A stretch of DNA of 64,000 nucleotides from Anaerolineales bacterium. GTDB lineage: Bacteria > Chloroflexota > Anaerolineae > Anaerolineales > Villigracilaceae. Of the stretch, positions 57,001 through 62,967 are shown piece after piece. The first letter of the stretch is position 1. Each line of letters starts with the position of its first letter. Both the position numbers and the translations under genes were made by a program. The stretch covers positions 121,931 to 185,930 of the forward strand of contig JABARH010000017.1 of NCBI GenBank assembly GCA_019187665.1, given 5' to 3'. Under the pieces are notes generated by a model. That model saw only the letters and a list, made by a program, of their open reading frames with translations. It was not told where the DNA came from and did not search any database.

Positions 57001-57098
57001 CTGGCTCGCGCCGGGCTGGTGACAACCATTGAGGCGATCAAAGCCATGCTGACCAGGATCGTGAACACAACATTCGAGATTTGTGGTTTAGGGTTCAT
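51012..57098 (-). CDS. Complete secreted Rhs/YD-repeat polymorphic toxin
   Basis: 2028 residues; GGAGG precedes the ATG. Residues 1-32 are a Sec signal peptide, followed by a Thr/Pro linker. Residues 60-300 form beta-sandwich modules; about 313-390 match the SpvB/TcB start (GFTGAASFSLPIKVPAGAGG, LSLSYSSS). A carbohydrate-binding-like insert lies near 690-790. YD repeats fill about 860-1690. The Rhs core spans 1690-1803 (YLLADHLGSTSLVTDANGNR, YAYVGNNPVRNTDPGGH). The tail has a hydrophobic Ala/Gly stretch, two copies of ACGGDMCA-EV, and a tip with VWNSMSPAQQWEQNKQWLQ and GYTVSLRGDYLIPP. The tip probably is the toxin; no catalytic family is assigned. No T6SS marker is present, so secretion is by Sec. 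Confidence 0.88.
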   Translation of the reverse strand: MNPKPQISNVVFTILVSMALIASMVVTSPARASAPSAKATPPVKATPTQTVTETPVPTVTAAETVPALGLQSDLTYIVPGGQVVITYQITDFEKLSNPFLRFYAPIGLAPVNPEEGKWDESAGTFTLSAASEGKILWQADESIAPPVTLFAELIEKEEAVSKAEILLDAMTEFKVEPTGGEADGMNGKVQVTFPGGAVAETVTVKVTRPSEQALPVQSLSGAPFEVTAVSDSSKADVSQFSQPVEIIVSYNDEGMTNEGSTMLYWYDEVAGEWKLPLSQRIDTLNNKIIATTDHFTVFDTYTSNWQSAETPTMSFFQTPGFTGAASFSLPIKVPAGAGGLQPSLSLSYSSSTADNVTNASQASWAGMGWSIAESYIEHNTNGTEGDPFANGTLKSVDDTFQLNLNGTSMRLFKDANDAYHAEDEQFYKVAYDSNAEQWIVWDKGGTKYTFGSVTSRFSADYDDESNCHLDQSAWRWSLSEVRNIYGQTMIYSYENETKTFGGCGINLNHPTYKYPKAITYSGGRYRVYFDRLEANESNHRTDLKSIWTAPTSYQSFQQSLLEAIRVEQDADGNGTFETLIRKYQFTYCQSESCSIFPKLIWGEGGRTPTLVSVQEFGLNGTNSLPAYTFNYADGMHLTSASNGYGGTITYIYNNQTNYTQSPQDAWHAVDGGNPLKIDHTLDGWTGCINYYVVDGKVQDAAMLCGQAQYTQFNNVKSFQPGRWYKVVARAKRAGASSYLSLGYSYQEDGSWSAVSYSPAVSLSQQYQEVESEPFFLPVNATDIRPYLNKTSGGFSIVDWVRLVPLTTVSRVTSRTLSSGSDSYTFLYAYENPHTNDPIVSAAAAGPHPYDKAYTSFRGHQFVTETDPYGNQTITEYYQDDVTAGRSKSVTIKDYASGLKTLQVTTTTYGYSQWAAPTLYDISDKYDPLYLEPYDPLYCRFVYKVSETKDVYQANGATIDGTLTTAYDAYDSYGNLTQKTQSGDGATLVTHTDYFPNVSAWLVGLPARTWVTDGTNLLTESLNLYDGANLYTTPPTVGVLTATRSLIFDNSYSQTSMTRDAWGNVTSQTSWSGYGTQSSAPTSGARTSYTTYDSVYHTYAMSTTNALGHVTNVTYDYSLGLPIGETDPNGALTSVTYDSFGRFLSLTKPGDSTPTLTVSYQNSPFVVTLNQVVDATHTFTVTRSYDGLGRQYLTNTNSILVDSIFDAYGRAVSVSTPHTSGETSYNTVTTFDALGRPKTVTAPDGTATTTSYNGLTSIVTDANGHSTTILTDTLGRTLSVTPPSGPAVTYVYDALGNMLSATRGGATTAIIYDPAGRKVIMVDSDMGFWQYSYDAVGNMTSQTDARGCTTNLTYDAVNRTIGKTYSNCPSTSSVTYTYDRGANGIGRRSSMSVSGGDFTSWTYDIRGRAISENKSIPGGGQFITSTTYNSADRPVTMTYPDSEVVTFTYDNQMLVNSVIGTSVYVQSTVYDSASRVINRTLGNELAQIYTYYAWNQQGGALQTLSANSLQNFTYQYDAVGNILSIADSVNSQIQTFTYDAFDRLVTAGTTGDVPQGGYATETYTYDPVTGNLASKAGVNYTYDTAHPHAAISLSNGNLYSYDANGNMIQRNADGKSYTFAYDAENRLFAVSGDSTASFTYDADGMRVKSVMDGETVYFVGGHFEKTGTGVVTKYYMAGKTRVALRKNGVVSYLLADHLGSTSLVTDANGNRTSELRYKPWGETRYSFGTMPTKYTFTGQFSYTDDLSTPQSEGFGLMNYGARWVDVSLGRFTQPDSLIPQASYAQSWDRYAYVGNNPVRNTDPGGHCWPVCTILAGVAIGALVGAGISAAVQYSQTGSVDWNKVGAAAIVGAVAGGIIGTGVALATAPAVGAAGAAAAGAELAATAETANIACGGDMCASEVQDASRTLQGVNQACGGDMCAGEVKDTTQQITTVIGRFPNNKQVAESIGGNWLNISMRVWNSMSPAQQWEQNKQWLQEAIIRGDVFRLASDISRAEAGTGYARELYYLCHVVGYTVSLRGDYLIPPSC

Positions 57099-57149
57099 GC
57101 CTTCCCTCCATTAAAACGAATTCCCGGTAGATTTTGAATTGTGAAAAGG

Positions 57150-57177
57150 ATACTACCCCCCCCCCGTGATTTGTCAA
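57150..57177 (-). promoter_or_regulatory. Rhs promoter with a poly-G tract in the spacer
   Basis: On the minus strand TTGACA (57172-57177, perfect) and TAGTAT (57150-57155, 4 of 6) are separated by 16 nt made of AATCAC and ten G residues (57156-57165). One more or fewer G changes the spacer to 17 or 15, which should strongly change promoter strength. The start would fall near 57143, about 45 nt before the ATG. Confidence 0.65.
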
Positions 57178-57229
57178 GACTTGTTTTTCGCCCACCCGCC
57201 AGATAGTGCAAGGTTTTACGGAAATGCCA

Positions 57230-57315
57230 ATTGACATCCTGCATAAGTCAACCGACGTTAGAAAACGTCTCCTGGGAAAGGGCATATTGTGCGCTCTCTT
57301 GCACACTTCTGCAAG
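57230..57315 (-). repeat. Dispersed repeat family 2, copy 2
   Basis: On the minus strand it includes GCAAGAGAGCGCACAATA and GACGTTTTCTAA, shared with copy 1 at 18286-18350. Its far end, TTGACATCCTGCATAAGTC on the plus strand, matches the start of copy 1 in inverted orientation. Confidence 0.6.
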
Positions 57316-57339
57316 AGGTCTAAGATTGCCAACCTGCGA

Positions 57340-57345
57340 TAAAAT
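57340..57345 (+). promoter_or_regulatory. -10 box for a leaderless pyrophosphatase transcript
   Basis: TAAAAT ends 7 nt before the ATG at 57353. The alternative ATG at 57344 lies inside the box, so the box decides the start. Confidence 0.5.
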
Positions 57346-57352
57346 GGAAGCC

Positions 57353-58693
57353 ATGCTCAATCAAATTTACGTTATTGGTCACATCAACCCCGACACCGAC
57401 TCCATCGCCGCCGCCATGGGCTACGCCTGGCTCTTGCGCGAACGCGACGGCGCAAACACGCTCGCGGCGCGCGCCGGGGCGTTAAATCAACAGACCGCCT
57501 GGGTCTTGAAGACTCTCGGACTCGACGCGCCCTTCCTGCTCACCGACGCTTCGCCCCGCTTCGAATCCGTGATGAGGCGGCTCGATACGATCAGCCCCGC
57601 CTCCCAGCTGGGTCTGGCGTGGACGCTTGCCAGCAAAACCGGCGGCATTGCCCCGGTCGTGACCGAGGACGGCAAACCCTACGGCTTGATCAACGGACTC
57701 AGCCTCTTCAACTATTTCACGCAGATCCTTGGTCCGCGGCCGGGCGAAACAACCGTGCGCGAGATGATGTCCGCACCCTGCAAAGACGCCGCCGATACCG
57801 CCGTTCCCCAATACGCCGCCAACGCGCACATCCGCGATTCGCTCAACCGCATCCTGCGCGACGAATACAACGATTACTGGATCGTGGACGAAAAGGGTCA
57901 ATACCTCGGCATCGCGCAACAACGCGACGTGCTCAACCCGCCGCGTCTCCAGATCATCCTCGTGGATCACAACGAACCGCGCCAAGCCATCGCCGCGCTC
58001 GAAGAAGCCGAACTGCTGGAGATCCTCGACCACCATCGCCTCGGCAACCCATACACGCACCAGCCGATTCGATTCACGGTGGACGTTGTCGGCTCGACCT
58101 CCACGCTCGTCACCGAACAGACCGCCGAAGCCGGGCTTTCCATGCCGCCGGCGCTGGCTGGCTTGCTCCTGGCTGGACTATTATCGGATACACTGATCCT
58201 GACCTCGCCCACCACCACGCCGCGCGACAAAGAAGCCGCGCAGAAATTATCGCGCTGGGCGTTCGTTGGCGGCAGTCCGCTGAACGGCGAGACGCTTGAA
58301 TCGTACGGCAAGAAAATCCTTTCGGCTGGGGCGGGTCTCTCCAACCGCGACCCGAAAGAAGTCGTCAGCACCGATATTAAATCTTTCGAAGCGGGCGGAT
58401 TCAAATTCGCCGTCGCGCAAGTCGAAGTGACCGACCTGATGCAGATCACCGATCACCTTGCGCCTCTCTCGAAAGCCCTGAACGATCTCAAGGACAAGCG
58501 CGGCCTCGACTTTGCCATCCTGCTCATCACCGATGTGGTGCGCGGCACGAGTCGTTTGATCGTCTCCGCCAACCCTCCGCCCGCGCTCAACGACCTGCCC
58601 TACCCCTCCCGCGCCGACGGCACGCGCGACGCGCAAGGCGTGGTCTCGAGGAAGAAACAGTTGTTGCCGGTGGTGCTGGGGTTGTTGGAATAA
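57353..58693 (+). CDS. ppaC: Manganese-dependent inorganic pyrophosphatase with CBS domains
   Basis: 446 residues. The DHH motifs are VIGHINPDTDSIAAAMGYAW near the N-terminus, VDHNEP and LDHHRLGN, with DHHA2 at the C-terminus (ITDVVRGTSRLIV, SRKKQLLP). Between the first and second DHH motifs is an insert of about 110 residues with two CBS-like segments (GGIAPVVTEDGKPYGLINGL, YWIVDEKGQYLGIAQQRDV). Family II enzymes with this insert are regulated by adenine nucleotides; the DRTGG module found in some is absent. It hydrolyses PPi. Confidence 0.92.
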   Translation: MLNQIYVIGHINPDTDSIAAAMGYAWLLRERDGANTLAARAGALNQQTAWVLKTLGLDAPFLLTDASPRFESVMRRLDTISPASQLGLAWTLASKTGGIAPVVTEDGKPYGLINGLSLFNYFTQILGPRPGETTVREMMSAPCKDAADTAVPQYAANAHIRDSLNRILRDEYNDYWIVDEKGQYLGIAQQRDVLNPPRLQIILVDHNEPRQAIAALEEAELLEILDHHRLGNPYTHQPIRFTVDVVGSTSTLVTEQTAEAGLSMPPALAGLLLAGLLSDTLILTSPTTTPRDKEAAQKLSRWAFVGGSPLNGETLESYGKKILSAGAGLSNRDPKEVVSTDIKSFEAGGFKFAVAQVEVTDLMQITDHLAPLSKALNDLKDKRGLDFAILLITDVVRGTSRLIVSANPPPALNDLPYPSRADGTRDAQGVVSRKKQLLPVVLGLLE

Positions 58694-58696
58694 TCT

Positions 58697-58820
58697 CAGG
58701 ACTTACGCATAATTGGCGTTCTCCCCTGGCGCCGCCCGTGATTTGCCAGGCAAATCATGCAGGCGTAACGCCAGCAGGCGCGTTAGACCTTCGGCGCGCC
58801 CTACGCAAGGTTTTGCGTAT
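58697..58820 (+). mobile_element. MITE-like element, copy 5
   Basis: Starting CAGGACTTACGCATAATTGG, it follows the full-length copy 4 through the palindrome TGATTTGCCAGGCAAATCA and on to AAGGTTTTGCGTA, where the last bases of the right end are degraded. It lies 4 bp after the pyrophosphatase stop. Confidence 0.7.
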
Positions 58821-58869
58821 CTTTTAGACGCAGAAATAACGGAAAACAAACCCGCGCGCAGAAATTCGA

Positions 58870-59931
58870 ATGTCCCTCTCTCCCATTGACGGCAAATACT
58901 CTTCCGGCAAGCGCCGCTCGAATTTATTTCGCGGGGAGAAGCGGCGCGCGGCGATTCCGATCAGCCTGGTTGTGCTGGGAATCATATTTCTTCTTTTTTG
59001 GCTGGTGCCGGTCTACACGTTGGAACCGGTCATCCCGCTTCAGCCGGACGAGATTTCCACCGTCACACCCTCGCCCACCATCACGCCTTCGCCAACTGCG
59101 ACATCTGCCTTTATCGGTCAGGGCGGGCGTATCATTTTCACTTGCACACGCGGGGACTGGAATCAAATTTGTATCGTTAATGCAGACGGTACTGGCTATA
59201 CGCAGATCACCGACGACCCGCGCAACCATTACTACCCCACATTTTCCACCGATGGGACTGCGGTCGTTTTTGCGATCAACGAAGGCGACTATTTCGATCT
59301 CTATCGCTACGACCTGAGCAAAACCGAACTCGCGCAAATCACTTTCTACATCGGCAACGCCTTCTCGCCGAAATTTTCGCCGGATGGAAAACAACTGATG
59401 TTTTTGAATCGCTCCGCAGATGGACCCGTTTCGATTTGGGTGATGGGAGCGCTGGGCGAGAGTCCGCGCAAGATATACAGCGGCGCGCAAACCATCGTCG
59501 GCGCGGACTGGTCGCCGGATGGAAAAAATATCGCGTTCGCCATGTCCACCGGACAGCCGAACTCGTATGAGATCCACATCCTGGACGCGGCACAACCGAA
59601 TCAACCCGCGCGCCGACTGACCTACGCCGTCGAAGGCGCAACCGGGAGCATTGACTGGTCGCCGGACGGACAGTCTCTGCTGGTCTGTCTCGGTCCGGCC
59701 GGGGATAAAAATGTTTTTCGTTTCGATCTTGCGACGAGCAACGCGATCCAATTAACGTTTGGAGGCAACAACGCCTCGGCGGCCTATTCACCGGATGGGC
59801 AATACATCGTCTACAACTCGCTGCGCAACAACGGGCAGGCGGATCTCTTCGTGATCAACGCGGACGGCCACTCCACGCGCGTCCTCGTGGACAATCCCGA
59901 ACCGGATTGGCAGCCGCAGTGGGGGCGGTGA
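58870..59931 (+). CDS. Membrane-anchored TolB-like (PD40) beta-propeller protein
   Basis: 353 residues. A basic N-terminus precedes one membrane helix (ISLVVLGIIFLLFWLVPVYT, about residues 31-50) and a Thr/Pro/Ser linker. The rest is an extracytoplasmic propeller of about six PD40 blades, each with an 'A-x-FSPDG-x-x-I' strand: FSTDGTAVVF, FSPDGKQLMF, WSPDGKNIAF, WSPDGQSLLV, YSPDGQYIVY. These resemble the TolB propeller, but no Pal/Tol genes are here and the organism is likely monoderm. It is probably a binding scaffold of unknown partner. Confidence 0.82.
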   Translation: MSLSPIDGKYSSGKRRSNLFRGEKRRAAIPISLVVLGIIFLLFWLVPVYTLEPVIPLQPDEISTVTPSPTITPSPTATSAFIGQGGRIIFTCTRGDWNQICIVNADGTGYTQITDDPRNHYYPTFSTDGTAVVFAINEGDYFDLYRYDLSKTELAQITFYIGNAFSPKFSPDGKQLMFLNRSADGPVSIWVMGALGESPRKIYSGAQTIVGADWSPDGKNIAFAMSTGQPNSYEIHILDAAQPNQPARRLTYAVEGATGSIDWSPDGQSLLVCLGPAGDKNVFRFDLATSNAIQLTFGGNNASAAYSPDGQYIVYNSLRNNGQADLFVINADGHSTRVLVDNPEPDWQPQWGR

Positions 59932-59969
59932 CATCATCAAGTGGTTTATAATCGAGACAGGAGTTTGTC

Positions 59970-60218
59970 ATGAGTCAAGTATATAAATTACCCCTGGTTC
60001 TCGAACCACAGCCCGAAGGCGGATACGTTGTTACGTGTCCTTTGCTCCCTGAATTGATCACAGAAGGAGATTCCGTTCTGGAGGCATTGAACAATGCGAA
60101 TGACGCGCTGGCGGCTATCGTGGAAGCATTAAAAGAACTTGGACAACCTCTGCCGCCTGCTTTACAACCTTCCAAAGAAAACACCCCGCTATGGGTTGAA
60201 ACGGTTTTGGCGGCATGA
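59970..60218 (+). CDS. hicB: HicB-family antitoxin
   Basis: 82 residues with the partial RNase H-like HicB fold: LPLVLEPQPEGGYVVTCPLL, then TEGDSVLEALNNANDALAAI. It has no recognisable C-terminal DNA-binding domain, so repression may rely on a short tail. It precedes and overlaps hicA by 4 bp (ATGA), giving antitoxin-first order. TATAAT at 59947-59952 and AGGAG at about 59961 form its promoter and ribosome site. Confidence 0.87.
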   Translation: MSQVYKLPLVLEPQPEGGYVVTCPLLPELITEGDSVLEALNNANDALAAIVEALKELGQPLPPALQPSKENTPLWVETVLAA

Positions 60219-60427
60219 AATATCGTGATGTTGCCAGGAAACTCAAAACCCTGGGGATGGAAGAAATCCCCCGTCGCGGATCCGGATCGCATCGCGTCTG
60301 GCGCAACCCTAAAAATGGAAAAATCGCACCCTTGCCAGATTGGGGGCCAAAAGATCTGAAACTCGGAACTCTTCGCGCAGTTATTCGCCAATTAGGGTTG
60401 GACTGGCAGGAATTTTCACAAAGATAG
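60215..60427 (+). CDS. hicA: HicA-family mRNA interferase toxin
   Basis: 70 residues, a dsRBD-like fold. The conserved N-terminus KYRDVARKLKTLGMEE leads to RRGSGSHRVWRN with the catalytic His, and GTLRAVIRQLGLDWQEF closes the fold. HicA cleaves mRNA when free of HicB. Its start overlaps the hicB stop, so the pair is translationally coupled. The downstream xdhC-like gene begins 2 bp after it and may be co-transcribed. Confidence 0.88.
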   Translation: MKYRDVARKLKTLGMEEIPRRGSGSHRVWRNPKNGKIAPLPDWGPKDLKLGTLRAVIRQLGLDWQEFSQR

Positions 60428-60429
60428 AC

Positions 60430-61221
60430 ATGCACTCCATCTTTCAAGCCCTCGCCGAGCTCGAACAGACTCACGAACCCGCCGCGCTTTGCACTGTTGT
60501 AAAAAGCGAAGGCTCCACGCCGCGGCATGTGGGCAGTAAGATGCTGGTCTACGCGGACGGACGCTTCATCGGCACGGTCGGCGGCGGGGACCTCGAGCAT
60601 CGCGTAATAGATGAAGCGTGGATGGCTCTGACAGATGGCGAGACGCGGCATTTGCATTACAACATGGCTGACCCCACGCGCGGCGACCCCGGCGTGTGCG
60701 GGGGCCAGGTGGAGGTTTTTGTGGAACCGATTCTCCCTCCCCCTCTGTTGATCGTGGTCGGCGCGGGACACGTGGGCAAGGCGGTGGCGCATCTTGCCAA
60801 GTGGCTGGGGTTTCGCGTGGCGGTCAGCGACGACCGCAAGGAATTTTGCACGCCGGAAGTGATCCCGGATGCGGAGGCGTATTACCCGGTCACGATGGAT
60901 CAACTCCCTGCGCAGATTCGATTCGACAAACGCACGTTTCTCGTCTTGACGACGCGCGGCTCCGGCGTGGACTCGGCGGGGATCGCTCCGTTGCTGGATT
61001 CTCCCGCCGCGTACATCGGCGTGATCGGTTCGAGGCGCAGGTGGGCGACGACGGTTAAAGCGTTGAAGAAAAAAGGCATCGCGCAGGAAAAGATCGCGCG
61101 CGTCCATTCGCCGATGGGATTGGAACTGCAAGCCGAAACGCCGGAGGAGATTGCGGTGAGCATTATGGCGGAGGTGTTGATGGTGAGGGATAAGGGGACG
61201 GGGAAGAGGATGAGTGGGTAG
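60430..61221 (+). CDS. XdhC/CoxI-family molybdoenzyme accessory protein
   Basis: 263 residues from the ATG at 60430. The N-terminal XdhC domain has VVKSEGSTPRHVGSKMLVY, GTVGGGDLEHRVIDEA and DPTRGDPGVCGGQVEVF. The C-terminal Rossmann domain has IVVGAGHVGKAVAHLAKWLG, VLTTRGSGVD and YIGVIGSRRRW. XdhC proteins bind and sulfurate Mo cofactor for xanthine-dehydrogenase-type enzymes. No such enzyme genes are in the window, so its client is elsewhere. It is immediately followed by the GGTTGGG array, which begins at the stop codon. Confidence 0.87.
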   Translation: MHSIFQALAELEQTHEPAALCTVVKSEGSTPRHVGSKMLVYADGRFIGTVGGGDLEHRVIDEAWMALTDGETRHLHYNMADPTRGDPGVCGGQVEVFVEPILPPPLLIVVGAGHVGKAVAHLAKWLGFRVAVSDDRKEFCTPEVIPDAEAYYPVTMDQLPAQIRFDKRTFLVLTTRGSGVDSAGIAPLLDSPAAYIGVIGSRRRWATTVKALKKKGIAQEKIARVHSPMGLELQAETPEEIAVSIMAEVLMVRDKGTGKRMSG

Positions 61222-61222
61222 T

Positions 61223-61334
61223 GGTTGGTGGTTGGGGGTTGGTGGTTGGGGGTTGGGGGTTGGGGGTTGGGGGTTGGGGGTTGGGGGTTGGGGGTTGGGG
61301 GTTGGTGGTTGACGGTTGGGAGTTGGGGGTTGGG
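61223..61334 (+). repeat. Heptamer tandem array GGTTGGG, 16 units
   Basis: Sixteen contiguous 7-bp units, mostly GGTTGGG with some GGTTGGT, begin 2 bp after the xdhC-like stop. The G-runs could form G-quadruplexes on the plus strand. Confidence 0.9.
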
Positions 61335-61517
61335 GACGTTGAGGAAACAGAATCCGCTTGGAGGGCGGAGAGAGGCGTGAAGGGGAGCAGGAAAAAAGAT
61401 CGAGGAGGAACATGTCCGCGAGGGATGCAACGCCGGCGGGTGAAACTCGTAGAGATAGATTGAAAAAGAAAGTTCATTGGACTATAATGAAAGCGTTCAT
61501 TCAAAAAGGAGAAACTC
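61335..61517 (+). other. Promoter region of the SPFH-HTH gene
   Basis: After the heptamer array there is no gene for 180 bp. TATAAT at 61483-61488 and AAGGAG at 61505-61510 serve the SPFH gene. Nothing else is evident. Confidence 0.5.
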
Positions 61518-62552
61518 ATGGCTAGAATTTTTGACGTGATTGAATACCCGAACGAGATGGCGAACGAGATCGTGCATCGCTTCCCGGAGGACGGCGCGGG
61601 AGATTTCCGCATCGGTTCGCAGGTGATCGTGCGCGAGAGTCAGTGGGCGGTGTTCTACCGGGACGGCAACGCGCTGGATGTGTTTAAGGCGGGGCGGCAT
61701 ACGATCGCGACGGCGAACATTCCGCTGTTGATTGACTGGATCGGCAAGGCGTTCAACGACCGCACGCCGTTTCCCGCCGAGGTGTATTTTGTGGCGCGCA
61801 AGGAATTCGCCAATATGAAGTGGGGCACGCCACAGCCGATCATTGTGCGCAACCCGGGCATGGGCTTGGGCGTGGCGTTGTTGCAGGGGTTTGGGACGTA
61901 TTCGTTCCAGGTGAAGGACCCGCAACAGTTTGTGACTCAGATCGTCGGGACGCAGGGCGCGTATCGCACGAGCGAGATCGAGGAACGCTTGCGCGCGATG
62001 CTTTTGTCGAAGTTGCAGGATGCGCTGGGCGAGACGGCCGCGAAACATTCGGTGCCGGAGATGATCGGTTTGACGGAGGAGATCGGCGCGGCGGTGCGCG
62101 CGAAGGCACAGGATGATTTTGAAGCGATCGGTTTGACGCTGAAGACGTTCTATGTGGGCAATATGAAGCCCTCGGAGAAGAGCGCGCAGGAATTGCGCGA
62201 CATGGGTATGCTGGATATGGCGACGTATACTCAATTGCAGGCGGCGGACGCGATGCGCGACGCGGCGCAAAATCCCAGCGGCGGCGCGGGGCTGACGGCC
62301 GGCATTGGCGCGGGGATGGGTATCGGTAATTTGATGCAGCAAGCCACGAGCGGCGCGATGATGAATCAGCAGGCGGGCGGCGCGGCAAAATCGTTCCCGG
62401 ATGTGATGACGCCTTCGGAGGCGGCTTCGTATCTTAAGGTGAGCGAGGAGGATGTGCTGGCGGCGATCAAGGATAAGAGTTTGAAGGCGAAGAAGGTCGG
62501 GAGCGCGTATCGGATCAGCAAGAGCGCGTTGGACGATTTTCTGCAAAGTTAG
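61518..62552 (+). CDS. SPFH-domain protein fused to an excisionase-type helix-turn-helix
   Basis: 344 residues without a membrane segment. Residues 1-245 form a band-7/SPFH domain of the YdjI/virion-core type (IVRESQWAVFYRDGNALDVF, AEVYFVARKEFANMKWGTPQ, GLTLKTFYVGNMKPSEKSAQ). A Gly/Ala/Met-rich linker (PSGGAGLTAGIGAGMGIGNL) connects to a C-terminal 50-residue MerR/excisionase-like HTH (TPSEAASYLKVSEEDVLAAI, KVGSAYRISKSALDDF). Joining a scaffold domain to a DNA-binding module is noteworthy. AAGGAG precedes the ATG; a strong terminator follows the gene. Confidence 0.82.
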   Translation: MARIFDVIEYPNEMANEIVHRFPEDGAGDFRIGSQVIVRESQWAVFYRDGNALDVFKAGRHTIATANIPLLIDWIGKAFNDRTPFPAEVYFVARKEFANMKWGTPQPIIVRNPGMGLGVALLQGFGTYSFQVKDPQQFVTQIVGTQGAYRTSEIEERLRAMLLSKLQDALGETAAKHSVPEMIGLTEEIGAAVRAKAQDDFEAIGLTLKTFYVGNMKPSEKSAQELRDMGMLDMATYTQLQAADAMRDAAQNPSGGAGLTAGIGAGMGIGNLMQQATSGAMMNQQAGGAAKSFPDVMTPSEAASYLKVSEEDVLAAIKDKSLKAKKVGSAYRISKSALDDFLQS

Positions 62553-62560
62553 CGGAGAGT

Positions 62561-62592
62561 AAAAAAAGTCTGGCAGAAGCCAGACTTTTTTT
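62561..62592. terminator. Strong intrinsic terminator after the SPFH-HTH gene
   Basis: AAAAAAAGTCTGGC and GCCAGACTTTTTTT form a perfect 14-bp stem with a 4-nt loop and T-tail; symmetric, so it can act on both strands. Confidence 0.88.
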
Positions 62593-62966
62593 GCGCAAAG
62601 TGGATTTTGTAGTGCGCACAGGGTGGGCTTTGTGGTACGCGCAAAGTGGATTTTGTAGTACGCACAAAGTGAACTTTGTGGCACGCGCAAAGTGAACTTT
62701 GCGGCACGCGCAGGGTGGGCTTTGTGGTACGCACAAAGTAAACTTTGTGGCACGCGCAGGGTGGGCTTTGCGGCACGCGCAGGGTGGGCTTTGTGGTACG
62801 CACAAAGTGAACTTTGTGGCACGCGCAAAGTGGATTTTGTAGTACGCACAGGGTGGGCTTTGTGGTACGGGGATGCGCAAAGTGAACTTTGCGGCACGCG
62901 CAGGGTGGGCTTTGTGGTACGCACAAAGTGGATTTTGTAGTACGCACAAAGTGAACTTTGCGGCAC
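62593..62966. repeat. 23-bp satellite array, 16 units
   Basis: Sixteen contiguous 23-bp units, with one 6-bp break (ggggat) between units 12 and 13. Each unit begins GCRCA and has a central dyad of the type CAAAGTGAACTTTG. Units fall into three classes marked AAAGTGGATTTTGTAG, AGGGTGGGCTTTGTGG and AAAGTGAACTTTGYGG, in mixed order. The array fills exactly the space between the terminator of the SPFH-HTH gene and the stop of nnrD. No spacers, so not CRISPR. Confidence 0.9.
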
Positions 62967-62967
62967 T

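Noticed and set aside
62593..62966. CRISPR array
   Set aside because: Units are contiguous with no unique spacers, and no cas gene is present.
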